Shown: positions 32,719 through 43,546, counted from the first letter of the stretch. The stretch is 64,000 nt of DNA from Salvelinus alpinus (GCF_045679555.1 NC_092091.1:73122787-73186786), one strand, 5' to 3'. The notes: a model not told the origin generated them from the sequence alone. Translations and numbers: made by a program.

Positions 32719-33415
32719 GTACAGTTTTTTCCTTTTTTCCCCTTCATCTGATCAACACACGTCGTTCAATCACGTCCTAAACACGTACAGGATAAAAAAA
32801 AAACTGCCACTATGCGTTAGTCTCAGTTTCTTTTGCTCACGTTAATGACGTTAATAAATTACGTATGTTGATCAGAGGGAAAACAATGAATTGCCAACAA
32901 ATGAAGATTAAAGGAACAACACAGAGGCTGACAATAGCTTTTCCGTGCATATTAACACTTACAAATGGCCAACAGTGTATCTTTACACCGGTACTAGGTT
33001 AGCTGACCACAGAATGAAATGGAACACTCTAGCGAGCTAATGATGTAGCTACAGTAGCTAGCTAAGTTAACGTTAGTATAACCAAAGATACGATAACAGT
33101 GTTCACTGTTCACCCTGTGTTCACATTGTTCCTTTGTTCACCCACGGTGTTCACCCTGTTCACCTGTGGGTAAAACCAAAGCTAGTAACCTCTATTCATC
33201 TGTGGTATAAACGCTACGATGCTGCCTGCAATACACTTACAGTAACGTTAGCGATGTGGTTGAAAAGTGCCCCCTAGCTCTTGAGCTGAGCAACACAGAA
33301 ATAATGCAGTCAATCGGCAACAGTAGTGAATGGCTCGCCTGCCTAACAAGTTGAAACGTGATCTACTTAACGACTTTTTAAAATCAAACTATTTCCCCTT
33401 TCCCTGCCAGTCAGA
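32719..33415. other. Spacer between the two tRNA genes
   Basis: Unique non-coding DNA with short GCTAGC-rich bits and a tandem-like GTTCACCCTGTTCACC stretch at about 33,100-33,165. No further tRNA is seen. Confidence 0.5.
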
Positions 33416-33488
33416 GCCCGGATAGCTCAGTCGGTAGAGCATCAGACTTTTAATCTGAGGGTCCAGGGTTCAAGTCCCTGTTCGGGCG
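33416..33488 (+). tRNA. tRNA-Lys (anticodon TTT)
   Basis: 73 nt, no intron. The acceptor stem GCCCGGA pairs with TTCGGGC, with discriminator G. The anticodon stem TCAGA/TCTGA closes loop CTTTTAA with anticodon TTT at 33,449-33,451. The A box TAGCTCAGTCGG and B box GGTTCAAGTCC are standard. A run of seven T at about 33,492 serves as terminator. It lies 697 bp downstream of tRNA-Thr on the same strand. Confidence 0.97.
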
Positions 33489-33638
33489 GTATTTTTTTAA
33501 AGCTTTTTTTTAACCGCTCTCGGGTGCAAGCGCCTTCTTCCTCATCTGCCTAGACAGAACGAACGTTAACGAATATTATTATCAGCCTCGATAGCTTCTG
33601 TGACTGAGGTTAGTTGGAATCAGAGGCATTGTCAGTCC

Positions 33639-34288
33639 CTATCCCCAACACTTCTCGAGGAAAGCCACAATAGCACGGGCTATAGATTTGGCATCTCTTC
33701 CCTCCAACCTAACAAGCCCCAGAAATGTTGATACAATTGTCTGCTTGGTGTCACTAAAGTACCTTATCACAACCCCCATGTACTTAGAAACACTTACATC
33801 TGTGGACTCATCGAGGAGGAGGCTGAAACGCACCCACATCTGCAACCAACTTTTTCAGAAAGTATGGTGCAAGAACACCATTAATAATGTCTGTGCACTT
33901 TGTCCTGTGCATTTTGAAGTGGGTAGCAGCAGTGGAGTCTGAGAAAGCAGCTCTACGTGCTTCTCCAATGTGATCACATGCCAGCATGGAACAGTGTTCA
34001 GCGATAGCTAATGCCATGGTGGCCTCAGCCTTTTTTGCAGAGTCACTTTTTTAACCATATTGGCAGCTTGTTTTGGGTGGAACTGTTATAAGGCTTTGCC
34101 TTTTGAGTATGTTTTTGAGTTGTCATGTGTTTTTTTACATCACTAAATTTGGCGTAGAAATCAGCCTGACAATACAGGCAGTATGCCCATGTATCATCTC
34201 CAATAAACGGCTTCAACCAGCCTTTGAATTCAGGGTTTGATTCCCACTCCTTTCTGTATTTTTGAGTGTACAGTTTAGACTGAGACAT
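33639..34288 (-). pseudogene. hAT-type transposase fragment (BED finger plus start of catalytic region)
   Basis: Three minus-strand pieces in order. 34,288-34,043 reads SQSKLYTQKYRKEWESNPEF with a BED-like finger, CLYC then HMTTQKH. 34,017-33,830 reads HIGEARRAAFSDSTAATHFK and LAPYFLKKLVADVG. 33,840-33,640 reads FSLLLDESTDVSVSKYMGVV and RYFSDTKQTIVSTFLGLV. The pieces lie in different frames, so at least two frameshifts separate them. Only the first third of a hAT transposase is present; the dimerisation domain is gone. No terminal repeats were identified. It is a dead DNA transposon next to the tRNA-Lys gene. Confidence 0.75.
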
Positions 34289-34299
34289 GATGAGCTAGC

Positions 34300-36151
34300 C
34301 AGCTAGATGTTTAGCTTATGTCACAGAGAGGCATACACACAGTGGACAAGGTGAGTAAGTGACAGGCTGTGTGAGTCAAATCCAGTGATTTATTTTAGAC
34401 AAAGAACATTTTACATCCCACCCTGAATGTAAGCCAGGGCGAGATCAGCCAGTGGCGGCTTCCCGCATGCGAGATTCATTTGCAGTCTGGACGTGGAGGG
34501 GTGAACATCTCCTGCTCTGACTGCAGTTGGGAGGGACTGCTGCGCTAGAACTGGGCCGCCTGTGAGTGCTTTGGGACGGGGGTGGGGCCCAGGGCAGCAC
34601 CCGCTGCTCGTTGAGAAGCGTAAGAACGATACGTGCTTTCACGTCAGTCTCCAAAAGTCTCCAATAACACCAGAAAAAGTTGCTAGATTTGTCGCTAGTC
34701 GATTTTTTGAAAATGTGTTGCTAGAGGGGTCTGAATACTCGCTAAATACTTGCAGCTGTCAAGGAAGGGAGTTTATGTTTATACAGGACCTCCCGACCTC
34801 ACCTACCTTCAACCAATCATGCCCTCTGCATTGTTACAACATTTGAGAGGCCATGGCGATGCGGTATGGAGCTCAAGTTGGCCTCTGCTTGGCCCACAAT
34901 TCTGTCATACATTCCATAGGGCACCTCAGACCACATTTTCGGATCAAGCACCAATTGGCTCTTAGCTTTGGGTAGTAAGCGAATTAAAGTCTCTTTCTGA
35001 ACGGAACCGAATCACATTGGTGAAAGAGTTGTTCATTTGGCTCCCTGATTTGCATACTACTACTACTCCTTTATGAGCTATTTATTGTTTCTGCAGATAA
35101 ATTACAAAATAATTCTAAAGTGGGTGATTCCTCACTGCAGAAACAATAAATAGTGAGGAGATCACGACAATCTGGTCCATGCAGATTTTTTTTCAGTGCG
35201 TAAAAAAATATGACATTGTTTTGCAGGACATCTAATAATTTGGCCAAATCTGACGTGAACGGAGCCAAATGATCCGGCTCACCGAAAAGACTGACAATCA
35301 CTACAAAAGTTACAGGTGCTTGCGCCAGTTGCTCAAAACAGTTTCGACACAGGCTAACACTTTGTGAACAATAGTATTTCTTACATTTGATAAAATAAAC
35401 GTAAATATAGCAAACATTCTTTATAATCATTTAGCAAATGCATATATTTATTACATATCATGTAATATGTTATAATAATACATTCATCTGTTATCGAGGA
35501 TCCTTGGGACGTGCCTACCCCACAGAAGTTGAAATGTAAAATAGTTAATGTAAGGATTAAGGTATTGCTTGTGGTTTAAGGTTAGGATTTAGGGTAGGGA
35601 TCACTGACCCAAAAATATTCAGTTCCCATAAAAAATGATGGTGTACGTATGCCCCCGTATGCCCTCCCCCTGAGATATCAAGCAAGGCCAGATTAGATGT
35701 GACGTTGATCTTGACTAGTAAACCTTCCAGTTACAATATCAGTAGCACCACCACCAAAGAGATTAATTATTCCTCCTTTATACCCTACCAGCTTCCCTTT
35801 CATATCCACACACTTAAAGGAACCTCCTTTATATCCCCCCCCCCCCCTATAAAATGCTTATGCTGGTGTAAAATTGCTGGCCTTAAAAATGAGTCCACAG
35901 GGAAAACAATTTAAGCCACCAGTGAGGCTGGAAGACTAGGCAGGACATCAGCAAAGACTGGGCCATAGACAAAACAAACCCTGTATCATTTGATCCAAGC
36001 CAATCAAGCTACAGTCATTGGCTACCGATTCAAACAGTAAACTATGATAGGAAGACATCCACATCCACTTCAGTGAACATAGAACATTTCATCCAACATT
36101 TCACAACAACAAAGAAGTTGTCAACCAAAACAGACTACCTTCATACATAAC
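34300..36151. other. Intergenic, with a perfect short inverted repeat
   Basis: Contains a 19-bp perfect inverted repeat (CTATTTATTGTTTCTGCAG at 35,078-35,096 and its complement at 35,135-35,153) inside what looks like a degenerate MITE (GCCAAATGATCCGGCTCACC at about 35,264). Another dispersed-repeat piece is at 35,495-35,640, and a run of ten C is at 35,837-35,846. No gene is supported; the 119-codon minus frame at 35,071-35,430 is not recognisable. Confidence 0.5.
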
Positions 36152-36561
36152 TCAACTCCCTGTGTTACTCTTCTTCTGCTCTAGCAGTGTCCCACGTTCA
36201 GCTACAGGGAGATGGAGCTCCTCCTCTTCCTCTGTGCGTTCATCCATCCCCTCAGGGCACGTGGTCTCATCAAGATGATCATCACAACAACTCTGGATTC
36301 TTCGGACTCCTGGCAGCGGTTGGCTATCCTGAACTGGAACAGGAAGTTCCTCGATGGAGAGATGTGGTGGTGATGCTATGTTAATCATTGTGCTGTCCTC
36401 TGTTCTAGTGACTGTGTAGTCCTCTGTTGGCTGTCTCCTGTTTATCTTGTACATCGCCAGTAACCCGAGCACACAAATGATTGACAGATGTAGAAAAATT
36501 ATTCCTATCACTGGTACTCTACTCCTTTCACTATCAATCATTGCAGGCTCCAATTGCTTTT
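36152..36561 (-). CDS. Ig receptor exon 4 (transmembrane and cytoplasmic tail)
   Basis: 410 nt from acceptor TTTCTCTAG|AAAAGC to the stop at 36,152-36,154. Encodes a short stalk, [20 protein letters not shown], the positive stop YKINRRQ, and an acidic tail ([13 protein letters not shown]). One exon for membrane span and tail is unusual among multi-exon fish receptors. Confidence 0.8.
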
Positions 36562-39500
36562 CTAGAGAAAGACAGAAAGATAGAGCATAGTAGTGTTAGT
36601 GCAGCAAAGATAAGGGATATGACAACAATATTATACTGAAGCAATAAGGCCTGAGGGGGTGTGGTCTTAGGCTGATATACCACGGCTGTCAGCCAATCAG
36701 CATTCAGGGCTCGAACCACCCAGTTTATCATCTCAACTAGCGCAGACAACAATACAAAACAGCAAGACTGCCACGACTAAATACTATTCTCTTGAAATAT
36801 TACACTAACACTACATCTACTACTATGATAATAATAAGACAAAGAACAATGTCTATACGTTAAAAAGTGAATATTAAATACAATACTTAAGTGAGCAATG
36901 CATTCAATAGACATCCCACCTTTGACAGTGAGAGTGACTCCATGTGGATATCCTGGGTCACTATGCCGGTTGAAGAAGCACAAGTAGGTTCCCTGGTCAG
37001 ACGAGCGTACACCAGTGATGGTGAGAGAGAGGTCACCCTCTCTGTAACCATCCCTGGTCACTGATGTCCTGTTCATGAATCCAGGGCCATAGGTAGTATT
37101 GATCAGGTCAATCTTCAGGACAGTCTGTCCATCTTTCTCCCACTGGACATACATCTCACCATTGGTCACCTGCTTATTGGTCGAGCCATAGCAGTGAAGT
37201 GTGACATTATCTCCGACGTGAGCTGATATTTCTGTCGGGACTGTTAGATGAGGAGGGAGAAGAGGGGTGGGCCTTGAATGCTGTGCAATTTTGAAGGCAA
37301 TTGGATTAGATATAGGTCTACATGGAATGTATGACAATTAACAGACTGGTGGGAGAAGATGAGAGAGAAGGTGCTGGGGGGTTTAAGGTTAGAATAGTAT
37401 GAAAGCCAAAAGGAGAGGAGGATGAGGGAAGTGAGATGAATAGACACAAATAAAGAACAGAATTATATTACGATCATTGATCACAACTCTAAAACACAAA
37501 TCAACAGTATGTAAAGTTTGAATTACACACTGACTTCAGAAAAACAGTGGTCTGGCCAATATTACAATATTGTAACAATTGCAAATCCATAAATGAAGAC
37601 TTTCATTCCAAAACGCTATATATCCAGTTTCAGAAATGTTGGTAAATTAGATTTTACTGTCATTTGAAATGATGAAAGATATTGGTATGATTTTTCACAA
37701 TGTAATCGTGGCATGGGGTAGTTCAATGACACACATGTATTTGTTTAAAGTCTATCACTGGATGGTTTCATTTCAGAGACAATTTTTTTGGGGGGAAAAA
37801 CGCTATATATCCTCCTCTCAGATAAATAAGTAGTACTACTATGTTTTACAGTCAGATGTAACAAAAAAACTATATTTTTAATAAAACAATGTACAAATAA
37901 ATTAATTTGTGACATCAATGTTTAAATAAATAAAAATTCAATACAGTAATGTGAGATCTGTATGTAAAACATTTACATTTAGCATTTGAGTCATTTAGCA
38001 GATTCTCTTATCCAGAGCAACTTACAGTGAGCGCATTCATCTTAAAGGGATACTTCGAGATTTTGGCAATTAGTCAAATGAACTCGTGGATACCATTTGT
38101 ATGTCTCTGCGTGCAGTTTGAAGGAAGTTGCTAACTATTGTTAGCGCAAACTAGCGTTAGCGCAATGACTGGAAGTCTATGGGTATCTTATGGGTATCTG
38201 CTAGCATGGTCTATTGGTACAGTATGTGCTAGCATGCTAGCAGATACCCGTAGACTTCCAGTCATTGCGCTAATGCTAATTAGCAATGGCTCGCGAAACT
38301 ACCTCTGACTTCCTTCATACCGAACACAGAGACATACAAATGGTATCCACAAGCTCATCTGACTCTGGGGAAGCAGATAAACAGTGTTCCTGTTCCCAAG
38401 AAAGCTAAGATAACTGAGCTAAATTACTACCGCCCTGTAGCACTCACTTCCGTCATCATGAAGTGCTTTGAGAGATTAGTCAAGGACCATATCACCTCCA
38501 CCCTACCTGACACCCTAGACCCACTCCAATTTGCTTACCGCCCCAATAGGTCCACAGACAACGCAATCGCAATCACACTGCACACTGTCCTAACCCATCT
38601 GAACAAGAGGAATAGCTATGTAAGAATGCTGTTCATTGACTACAGCTCAGCATTTAACACCATAGTACCCTCTAAACTCGTCATTAAACTCGAGACCCTG
38701 GAGAGGGCGCGTTCTCAGCCCTCTCCAGGGAGGAGGTGAGGGCCCTCGGAGTGTGGAGTCAGGAAAATAACCTCACACTCAATGTCAACAAAACAAAGGA
38801 GATGATCGTGGACTTCAGGAAACAGCAAAGGGAGCAGCCCCCTATCCACATCGACGGGACAGTAGTGGAGAGGGTGGAAAGTTTTAAGTTCCTCGGCGTA
38901 CACATCACGGATAAACTTAAATAGTCCACCCACACAGACAGCGTGGTGAAGAAGGCGCAGCAGCGCCTCTTCAACCTCAGGAGGCTGAAGAAATTTGGCT
39001 TGTCACCAAAAACACTCACAAACTTTTACAGATGCACAATCGAGAGCATCCTGTCGGGCTGTATCATCGCCTGGTACGGCAACTGCTCTGCCCATAACCG
39101 TAAGGCTCTCCAGAGGGTAGTGAGGTCTGCACAACGCATCACCGGGGGCAAACTACCTGCCCTCCAGGACACCTACACCACCCAATGTCACAGGAAGGCC
39201 AAAAAGATCATCAAGGACAACAACCACCCGAGCCACTGCCTGTTCACCCCGCTATCATCCAGAAGGCGAGGTCAGTACAGGTGCCCCATAGCGGGGACCG
39301 AGAGACTGAAAAACAGCTTCTATCTCAAGGCCATCAGACTGTTAAACAGCCATCACTAACATTGAGTGGCTGCTGCCAACATACTGACTCAACTCTAGCC
39401 ACTTTAATAATGGAAAAATGTATGTAATAAATGTATCACTAGCCACTTTAAACAATGCCACTTAATATAATGTTTACATACCCTACATTACTCATTTCAT

Positions 39501-41117
39501 ATGTATATACTGTACTCTATACCATCTACTGCATATTGCCATCTTGATGAAATAAATGTTTCAAATCAAGTTTATTTTATATAGCCCTTCGTACATCAGC
39601 TAATATCTCGAAGTGCTGTACAGAAACCCAGCCTAAAACCCCAAACAGCAAGCAATGCAGGTGTAGAAGCACGGCGGCTAGGAAAAACTCCCTAGAAAGG
39701 CCAAAACCTAGGAAGAAACCTAGAGAGGAACCAGGCTATGAGGGGTGGCCAGTCCTCTTCTGGAGATTATAACAGAACATGGCCAAGATGTTCAAATGTT
39801 CATAAATGACCAGCATGGTCAAATAATAATCAGGAGTAAATGTCAGTTGGCTTTTCATAGCCGATCATTAAGAGTATCTCTACCGCTCCTGCGGTCTCTA
39901 GAGTTGAAAACAGCAGGTCTGGGACAGGTAGCACGTCCGGTGGACATGCCACTTTAAACTATGCCACTTTATATAATGTTTACATACCCTACATTACTCA
40001 TCTCATATGTATATACTGTACTCTATACCATCTACTGCATCTTGCCTATGCCGTTCGGCCATCGCTCATTCATATATTTTTATGTACATATTCTTATTCA
40101 TTCCTTTACACTTGTGTGTATAAGGTAGTTGTTGTGAAATTGTTAGGTTAGATTACTTGTTAGATATTACTGCATGGTCGGAACTAGAAGCACAAGCATT
40201 TCGCTACACTCGCATTAACATCTGCTAACCATGTGTATGTGACAAATAAAATTAGATCCCTTTAAGATACCTAGGTGTAGACGAGACAATCACATATCAC
40301 TGTCAGATATACAGGATAGGAACATTCCATTCCAGATAAACAATGGATATATAGCATTTAGCAAAAAATATATTTTCATAAACATCTATGGACAAAAATC
40401 TGAGAACAGTAATATTTTACACACTTGAAGGTACCCATACCAATAATTTCTTATGAAAAAACTGGTGGTTATAGCATTTTGGAAATAAACTCTTCAAATC
40501 TATCCCTGAGTAAAGCAGTGATAGTTCCTGTTCCCAGTCAACATTCAATATGTAACGTTTCATCATGTCTCTTCAACTTACCCAGAACATCTAGCGTTAC
40601 ATCTGCAACAGTATGCAATCGACAGATACACTCATATGAGCCCTTGTCATTGTACACCACCGAGAATATTGTGAGAGAGAGGTCTTTGTTGATTTCCACC
40701 CTCTTCTCAAAGGTCTTTCCTTCAGTAAACTTTCCTTGGTCAATCTTGGCAACGACCTGGCCATCCACAATCCTCCAAACGATGCCAATGGCACAGGTTG
40801 CATTGCAAGGGAGAGTGACATTGTCCTTCAAATTCACAGTTTTAAGAATGATACCATTACCAATCGAGGGACATTCTGTGGAAACGGTCGGGAAGCAAAA
40901 GAAATACAAGGATTATTAGGTTTACATATTTGTAGCCTAACTAAATCCTCAACATATTTGACATTAGGCTAATACAGTGAACACACTCAATGATGTAGAT
41001 CCAGAGGCCAGTTCACACAAAAAGAACATAGTGTATCTAAAATGATTCATTTAGGACAAACGTACCAAGAAGGCCAACCATCAATGTCAAAACACAGTAG
41101 AAGAGTATCCAACCCAT
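36152..41117 (-). CDS. Membrane receptor with two V-set Ig domains
   Basis: Four exons: 41,066-41,117, 40,582-40,875, 36,920-37,240 and 36,152-36,561. All have GT/AG ends and every junction is in phase 1, the usual pattern for Ig domains. They encode 358 residues: signal peptide [17 protein letters not shown]; Ig1 (18-115) with Cys41, Trp51, Cys100; Ig2 (116-222) with Cys132, Trp149, Cys203; a transmembrane segment at about 238-259; and a 98-residue cytoplasmic tail. N-glycosylation sites are visible at 36, 42, 127, 163 and 172. Ig1 has an extra cysteine pair (45 and 102). The tail has one tyrosine context, EDYTVT, that does not fit an ITIM, and no charged residue lies in the membrane segment. 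The layout resembles fish B7/butyrophilin-like, CD300-like or NITR-like receptors, but I cannot name an orthologue. Confidence 0.8.
36640..36730. mobile_element. Fragment of the TTAA palindromic MITE
   Basis: GCAATAAGGCCTGAGGGGGT followed by GATATACCACGGCTGTCAGC and CTCGAACCACCCAGTTTAT match parts of 31,885-32,328. It lies in intron 3 of the Ig receptor, about 80 bp upstream of exon 4. Confidence 0.7.
36920..37240 (-). CDS. Ig receptor exon 3 (V-set domain 2)
   Basis: 321 nt between acceptor CATCTAACAG|TCCCGA and donor AAAG|GTGGGA. Hallmarks are [35 protein letters not shown] and the G strand GVTLTVK. Confidence 0.9.
37241..37969. other. Ig receptor intron 2, right end of exon 3
   Basis: AT-rich unique sequence. 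No additional Ig exon is recognised on the minus strand. Confidence 0.45.
37970..38042 (-). mobile_element. V-SINE-like fragment
   Basis: CATTTAGCAGATTCTCTTAT followed by CCAGAGCAACTTACAGTGAG is the reverse complement of the motif at 12,200-12,250, with some divergence. Confidence 0.55.
38045..38368. mobile_element. Long palindromic MITE
   Basis: GCGCAATGACTGGAAGTCTA and GGTATC (about 38,160-38,190) are mirrored by GATACCCGTAGACTTCCAGT and CATTGCGCTAA (about 38,242-38,272), and outer parts (CTCGTGGATACCATTTGTAT against ACAAATGGTATCCACAAGCT) pair as well. The whole unit can fold on itself. Its right end runs straight into LINE sequence at about 38,370. Confidence 0.75.
38370..39560 (+). mobile_element. 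L2-type LINE fragment with internal deletion
   Basis: 38,382-38,690 encodes [20 protein letters not shown], then [20 protein letters not shown] and [19 protein letters not shown]. The next recognisable part (38,730 on) is [20 protein letters not shown], so the middle of the reverse transcriptase, including the YADD box, is deleted and filled by a short odd stretch. From there coding runs to [17 protein letters not shown] at 39,357, with an in-frame TAG at about 38,922 in place of the usual Trp. The 3' UTR follows. It lies in intron 2 of the Ig receptor, opposite strand. Confidence 0.85.
39563..39950. mobile_element. Dispersed salmonid repeat inserted in LINE 3' UTR
   Basis: Begins AAGTTTATTTTATATAGCCC, contains ACCTAGAGAGGAACCAGGCT and ends near GGTAGCACGTCCGGTGGACA. 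A shorter relative is at 9,797-9,945. About 100 bp of LINE 3' UTR (ACTTTAAACTATGCCACTTT...) occurs on both sides of it. Confidence 0.6.
39951..40257 (+). mobile_element. L2-type LINE 3' UTR
   Basis: Repeats the UTR at 39,440-39,540, then continues to the full 3' end (GCACAAGCATTTCGCTACAC, GTGTATGTGACAAATAAAAT). It is either the remainder of the fragment at 38,370 after an insertion with duplication, or a second copy. Confidence 0.7.
40582..40875 (-). CDS. Ig receptor exon 2 (V-set domain 1)
   Basis: 294 nt between acceptor TTTCCACAG|AATGTC and donor CTGG|GTAAGT. Hallmarks are NVTLPC, IVWRI and [15 protein letters not shown] and CIC each carry an extra Cys, allowing a second disulfide. Confidence 0.85.
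41066..41117 (-). CDS. Ig receptor exon 1 (signal peptide)
   Basis: 52 nt: 17 codons ([17 protein letters not shown]) plus one base, donor CTTG|GTACGT. This start gives a good hydrophobic leader and a phase that matches exon 2. Confidence 0.75.
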
Positions 41118-41469
41118 GCTGTACTTCACTGCCCAAGGATTCAAACTCTGTGGAATTGAAAGCATGTTAAGATTGTGGATTATTGTTATGTCTAAAAAAA
41201 CATGTGGATTATTGTTGTGTTATGTCTAAAAGTATTTAGCCATCACTAAAATAGTAGCCTACTAAGAAACTTTGCTTTGGTTTGCTACGGTGTGCACTAA
41301 TGAATACAGCCCTATAAAAAAACGTTCTTTTTCAAAGGCAATTGCCGTCCATTAAAACAACATTCATTCATTACATACACGTTACAAACTATTTAAGAAA
41401 CAAGTATCCTATGCCACCCCCGACCCCCAAACGAACAGATTTCCAATAGAATAGAGTTAATTACCAAAC

Positions 41470-43030
41470 TATAGATTTTTCTCCCAGAGCTTTGGATGTC
41501 CTGAGAAATAACTACTTTCGTTTTCTTCTTCTTCATTGGATTTTTTAAGGTGCATTACCGCCACCAGCTGGACTGGAGTGTTAACCAGAGACCGGAAGAT
41601 GTAAATCCTACCCATTATTCTCATCTCCCTAAGGAAGCAAAATACATCATGAAATACTACACCCCCTGAAGATTTCCCCAGCAGTTCACTTAATATTGGC
41701 TCCTTAACCCCATTACTCCTTAAATCTAACAACAAATTCTCCCTTTCCCTCACATATTGCTGGCACTGAAATGGAACATGTTTCACTGTCTCCATCTCCT
41801 CCTGACAATGATGAAACCAGTCTCAGCCTTGTGATCACACTTTCCTCCCTTCTCTCTCAGTCTGAGGACCTCCCTGCCCTCCACATTTCCTAGATATTAT
41901 ACAGGTGTCTTCCCTTTCCCTCCATGTTCCACAACTCTTGCCATTTGTTTTTACGTTTTTAACCACTGTCCTCATAAACCCTTGGCTTCTGCTTTACTGA
42001 CTGACAAATCCATTTCAACATTAGGATGTTTAAGAGGCTGCTTGGTGATAACATCCACCTCCTCATTCCCCTCTACTCCCACGTGAGCTGGTACCCAGAG
42101 GAACATCACAATTACCATCATCTGTTTCACCCTAGACAAGCACTGCAAAACCTCTACAATACATCCTGTCTGCTCTGAGACACAAATGAATTTAAGCTCA
42201 TCAGTGCTGCACAGGAGTCAGAGCAGATGACTACCCCGTCATCCTCACCTCCTCCACCCACTCCACAGCCAAGAGTATGGCCATCTCCATTGTGTAAACA
42301 GATAAATGACCTGTTGCTCTTTTCGTCACTGCCACCTTAACCTCTAAAAGCTGTTCCTGTCCTGCCTGTTTTAGGCTCCTTAGATCCATCTGTGAATATA
42401 TTAAAGAAAGCCTAGTACTGTGTTGTTAAATGTTCACTTACAACTGAATCTACTCCTTCCTCAACATCTATTAGCCTCTCAAGCAACCCTAGATCTATCG
42501 CTAGCTGAGGGAACAACCAAGGTGGGATAGCAGGAAAACCACAGAGGGGCTAAACTCCTTCCAAATAACACAATCTCTCTAGCCATGCCATTACCTATCC
42601 ACCCAAAGCTTTGTATTCAGACTTCGCTCATGCTCCCAGCGCTCAATGAGCACATTTTTGTAGGATGTGTGACCTTATGTCCTTGTAGATTTACCCTATA
42701 TGTGATGGTTAGCTGTTGTCTTCTTAACTATAACGGCATCTCTCCCAACTCTACCTGCATCGCTGCCACCGGGGAGGTCCTGACTGCTCCACAACATATT
42801 CTTAGGGCTTGGTCCTGGATTACATCTAGCTTTAAAAAGCTGTCTGAGATGCTGATCCATATGCCACACATCCGTAATCCAGTGAGGACCTTTCCAGCGC
42901 TATATATATATATCATTTTCAACGCCATTCTATCTGCCCCCACTCTAATCTGGACAGGCAACGCATCACATTCAATATTTTCTTTCCTCCGCCCATGTCA
43001 TTCGAGTGTGTCAAACCAGACCCAAAAGGA
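41470..43030 (-). mobile_element. Degenerate LINE 3' half with RNase H-like region
   Basis: Minus strand: at about 42,855-42,730 LDVIQDQALRICCGAVRTSP; at about 42,330-42,050 a diverged RNase H-like stretch; at 41,795-41,600 HVPFQCQQYVRERENLLLDL and LRSNGVKEPILSELLGKSSG. These are the order and motifs of an I-type non-LTR element with RNase H. Many frame changes, no intact domain. It lies 0.35 kb upstream of the Ig receptor start. Confidence 0.65.
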
Positions 43031-43338
43031 ACCTAAAAACTACTGATTGTCGCCCGCAATTTGGAGCATTCCTAAGAGGAGGGGGGGGCGACACCGGTAA
43101 ACAGTGTCCTTTGCTCCCGCTTGCCCAACACCTGCCCTCGCCGTTAACAGAACTGCATGAAAACATCGCTGGTGTCGAAGGACACTGTCTACCGGTGTAC
43201 GGCTAGCTAGCTACCGTTGTTGCCCCCGCCCCTTCTTCTGTGGGGTTTGTCGGTGGTTGGCGTCAAACGTTATTGTGCATCACCTAATGTACAGTACAAT
43301 TACAAAGAGGGGTTCCTGCAGATGCAGGAATGCACACA
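43031..43338. other. Intergenic, no feature recognised
   Basis: Unique-looking DNA with a G run at 43,081-43,088 and short GCTAGCTAGCTA-type palindromes at about 43,200. It also holds CGACACCGGTAAACAGTGTC, mirrored by GACACTGTCTACCGGTGT at 43,182-43,199, an imperfect inverted repeat. Confidence 0.45.
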
Positions 43339-43546
43339 TTTTATTTAACTAGGCAAGTCAGTTAAGAACAAATTCTTATTTACAATGACGGCCTACCCCG
43401 GAAGACGCTGGGTCAATTCTGCGCCGCCCTATGGGACTCCCAACAACGGTCGGATGTGATGCAGCCTGGATTCGAACCAAGGACTGCAGTGATGCCTCTT
43501 GCACTGAGATCCAGTGTTTTAGACTGCTGCGCCACTCAGGAGTCCC
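43339..43546 (-). mobile_element. tRNA-derived SINE (salmonid HpaI-like)
   Basis: Full-length minus-strand copy: head GGGACTCCTGAGTGGCGCAG at 43,546, B-box-like GGTTCGAATCC at about 43,470, tail GTTAAATAAA at 43,339. Confidence 0.85.

Noticed and set aside
35071-35430. Minus-strand frame of 119 codons
   Set aside because: No recognisable domain; it crosses the 19-bp inverted repeat and a degenerate MITE, and has no splice or promoter context.
36534-36752. Minus-strand frame of 72 codons overlapping Ig receptor intron 3
   Set aside because: It runs through the MITE fragment at 36,640-36,730 and out of phase with the receptor exon.
42585-43046. Plus-strand frame of 153 codons
   Set aside because: Antisense to a degenerate LINE; the recognisable protein similarity is on the minus strand.
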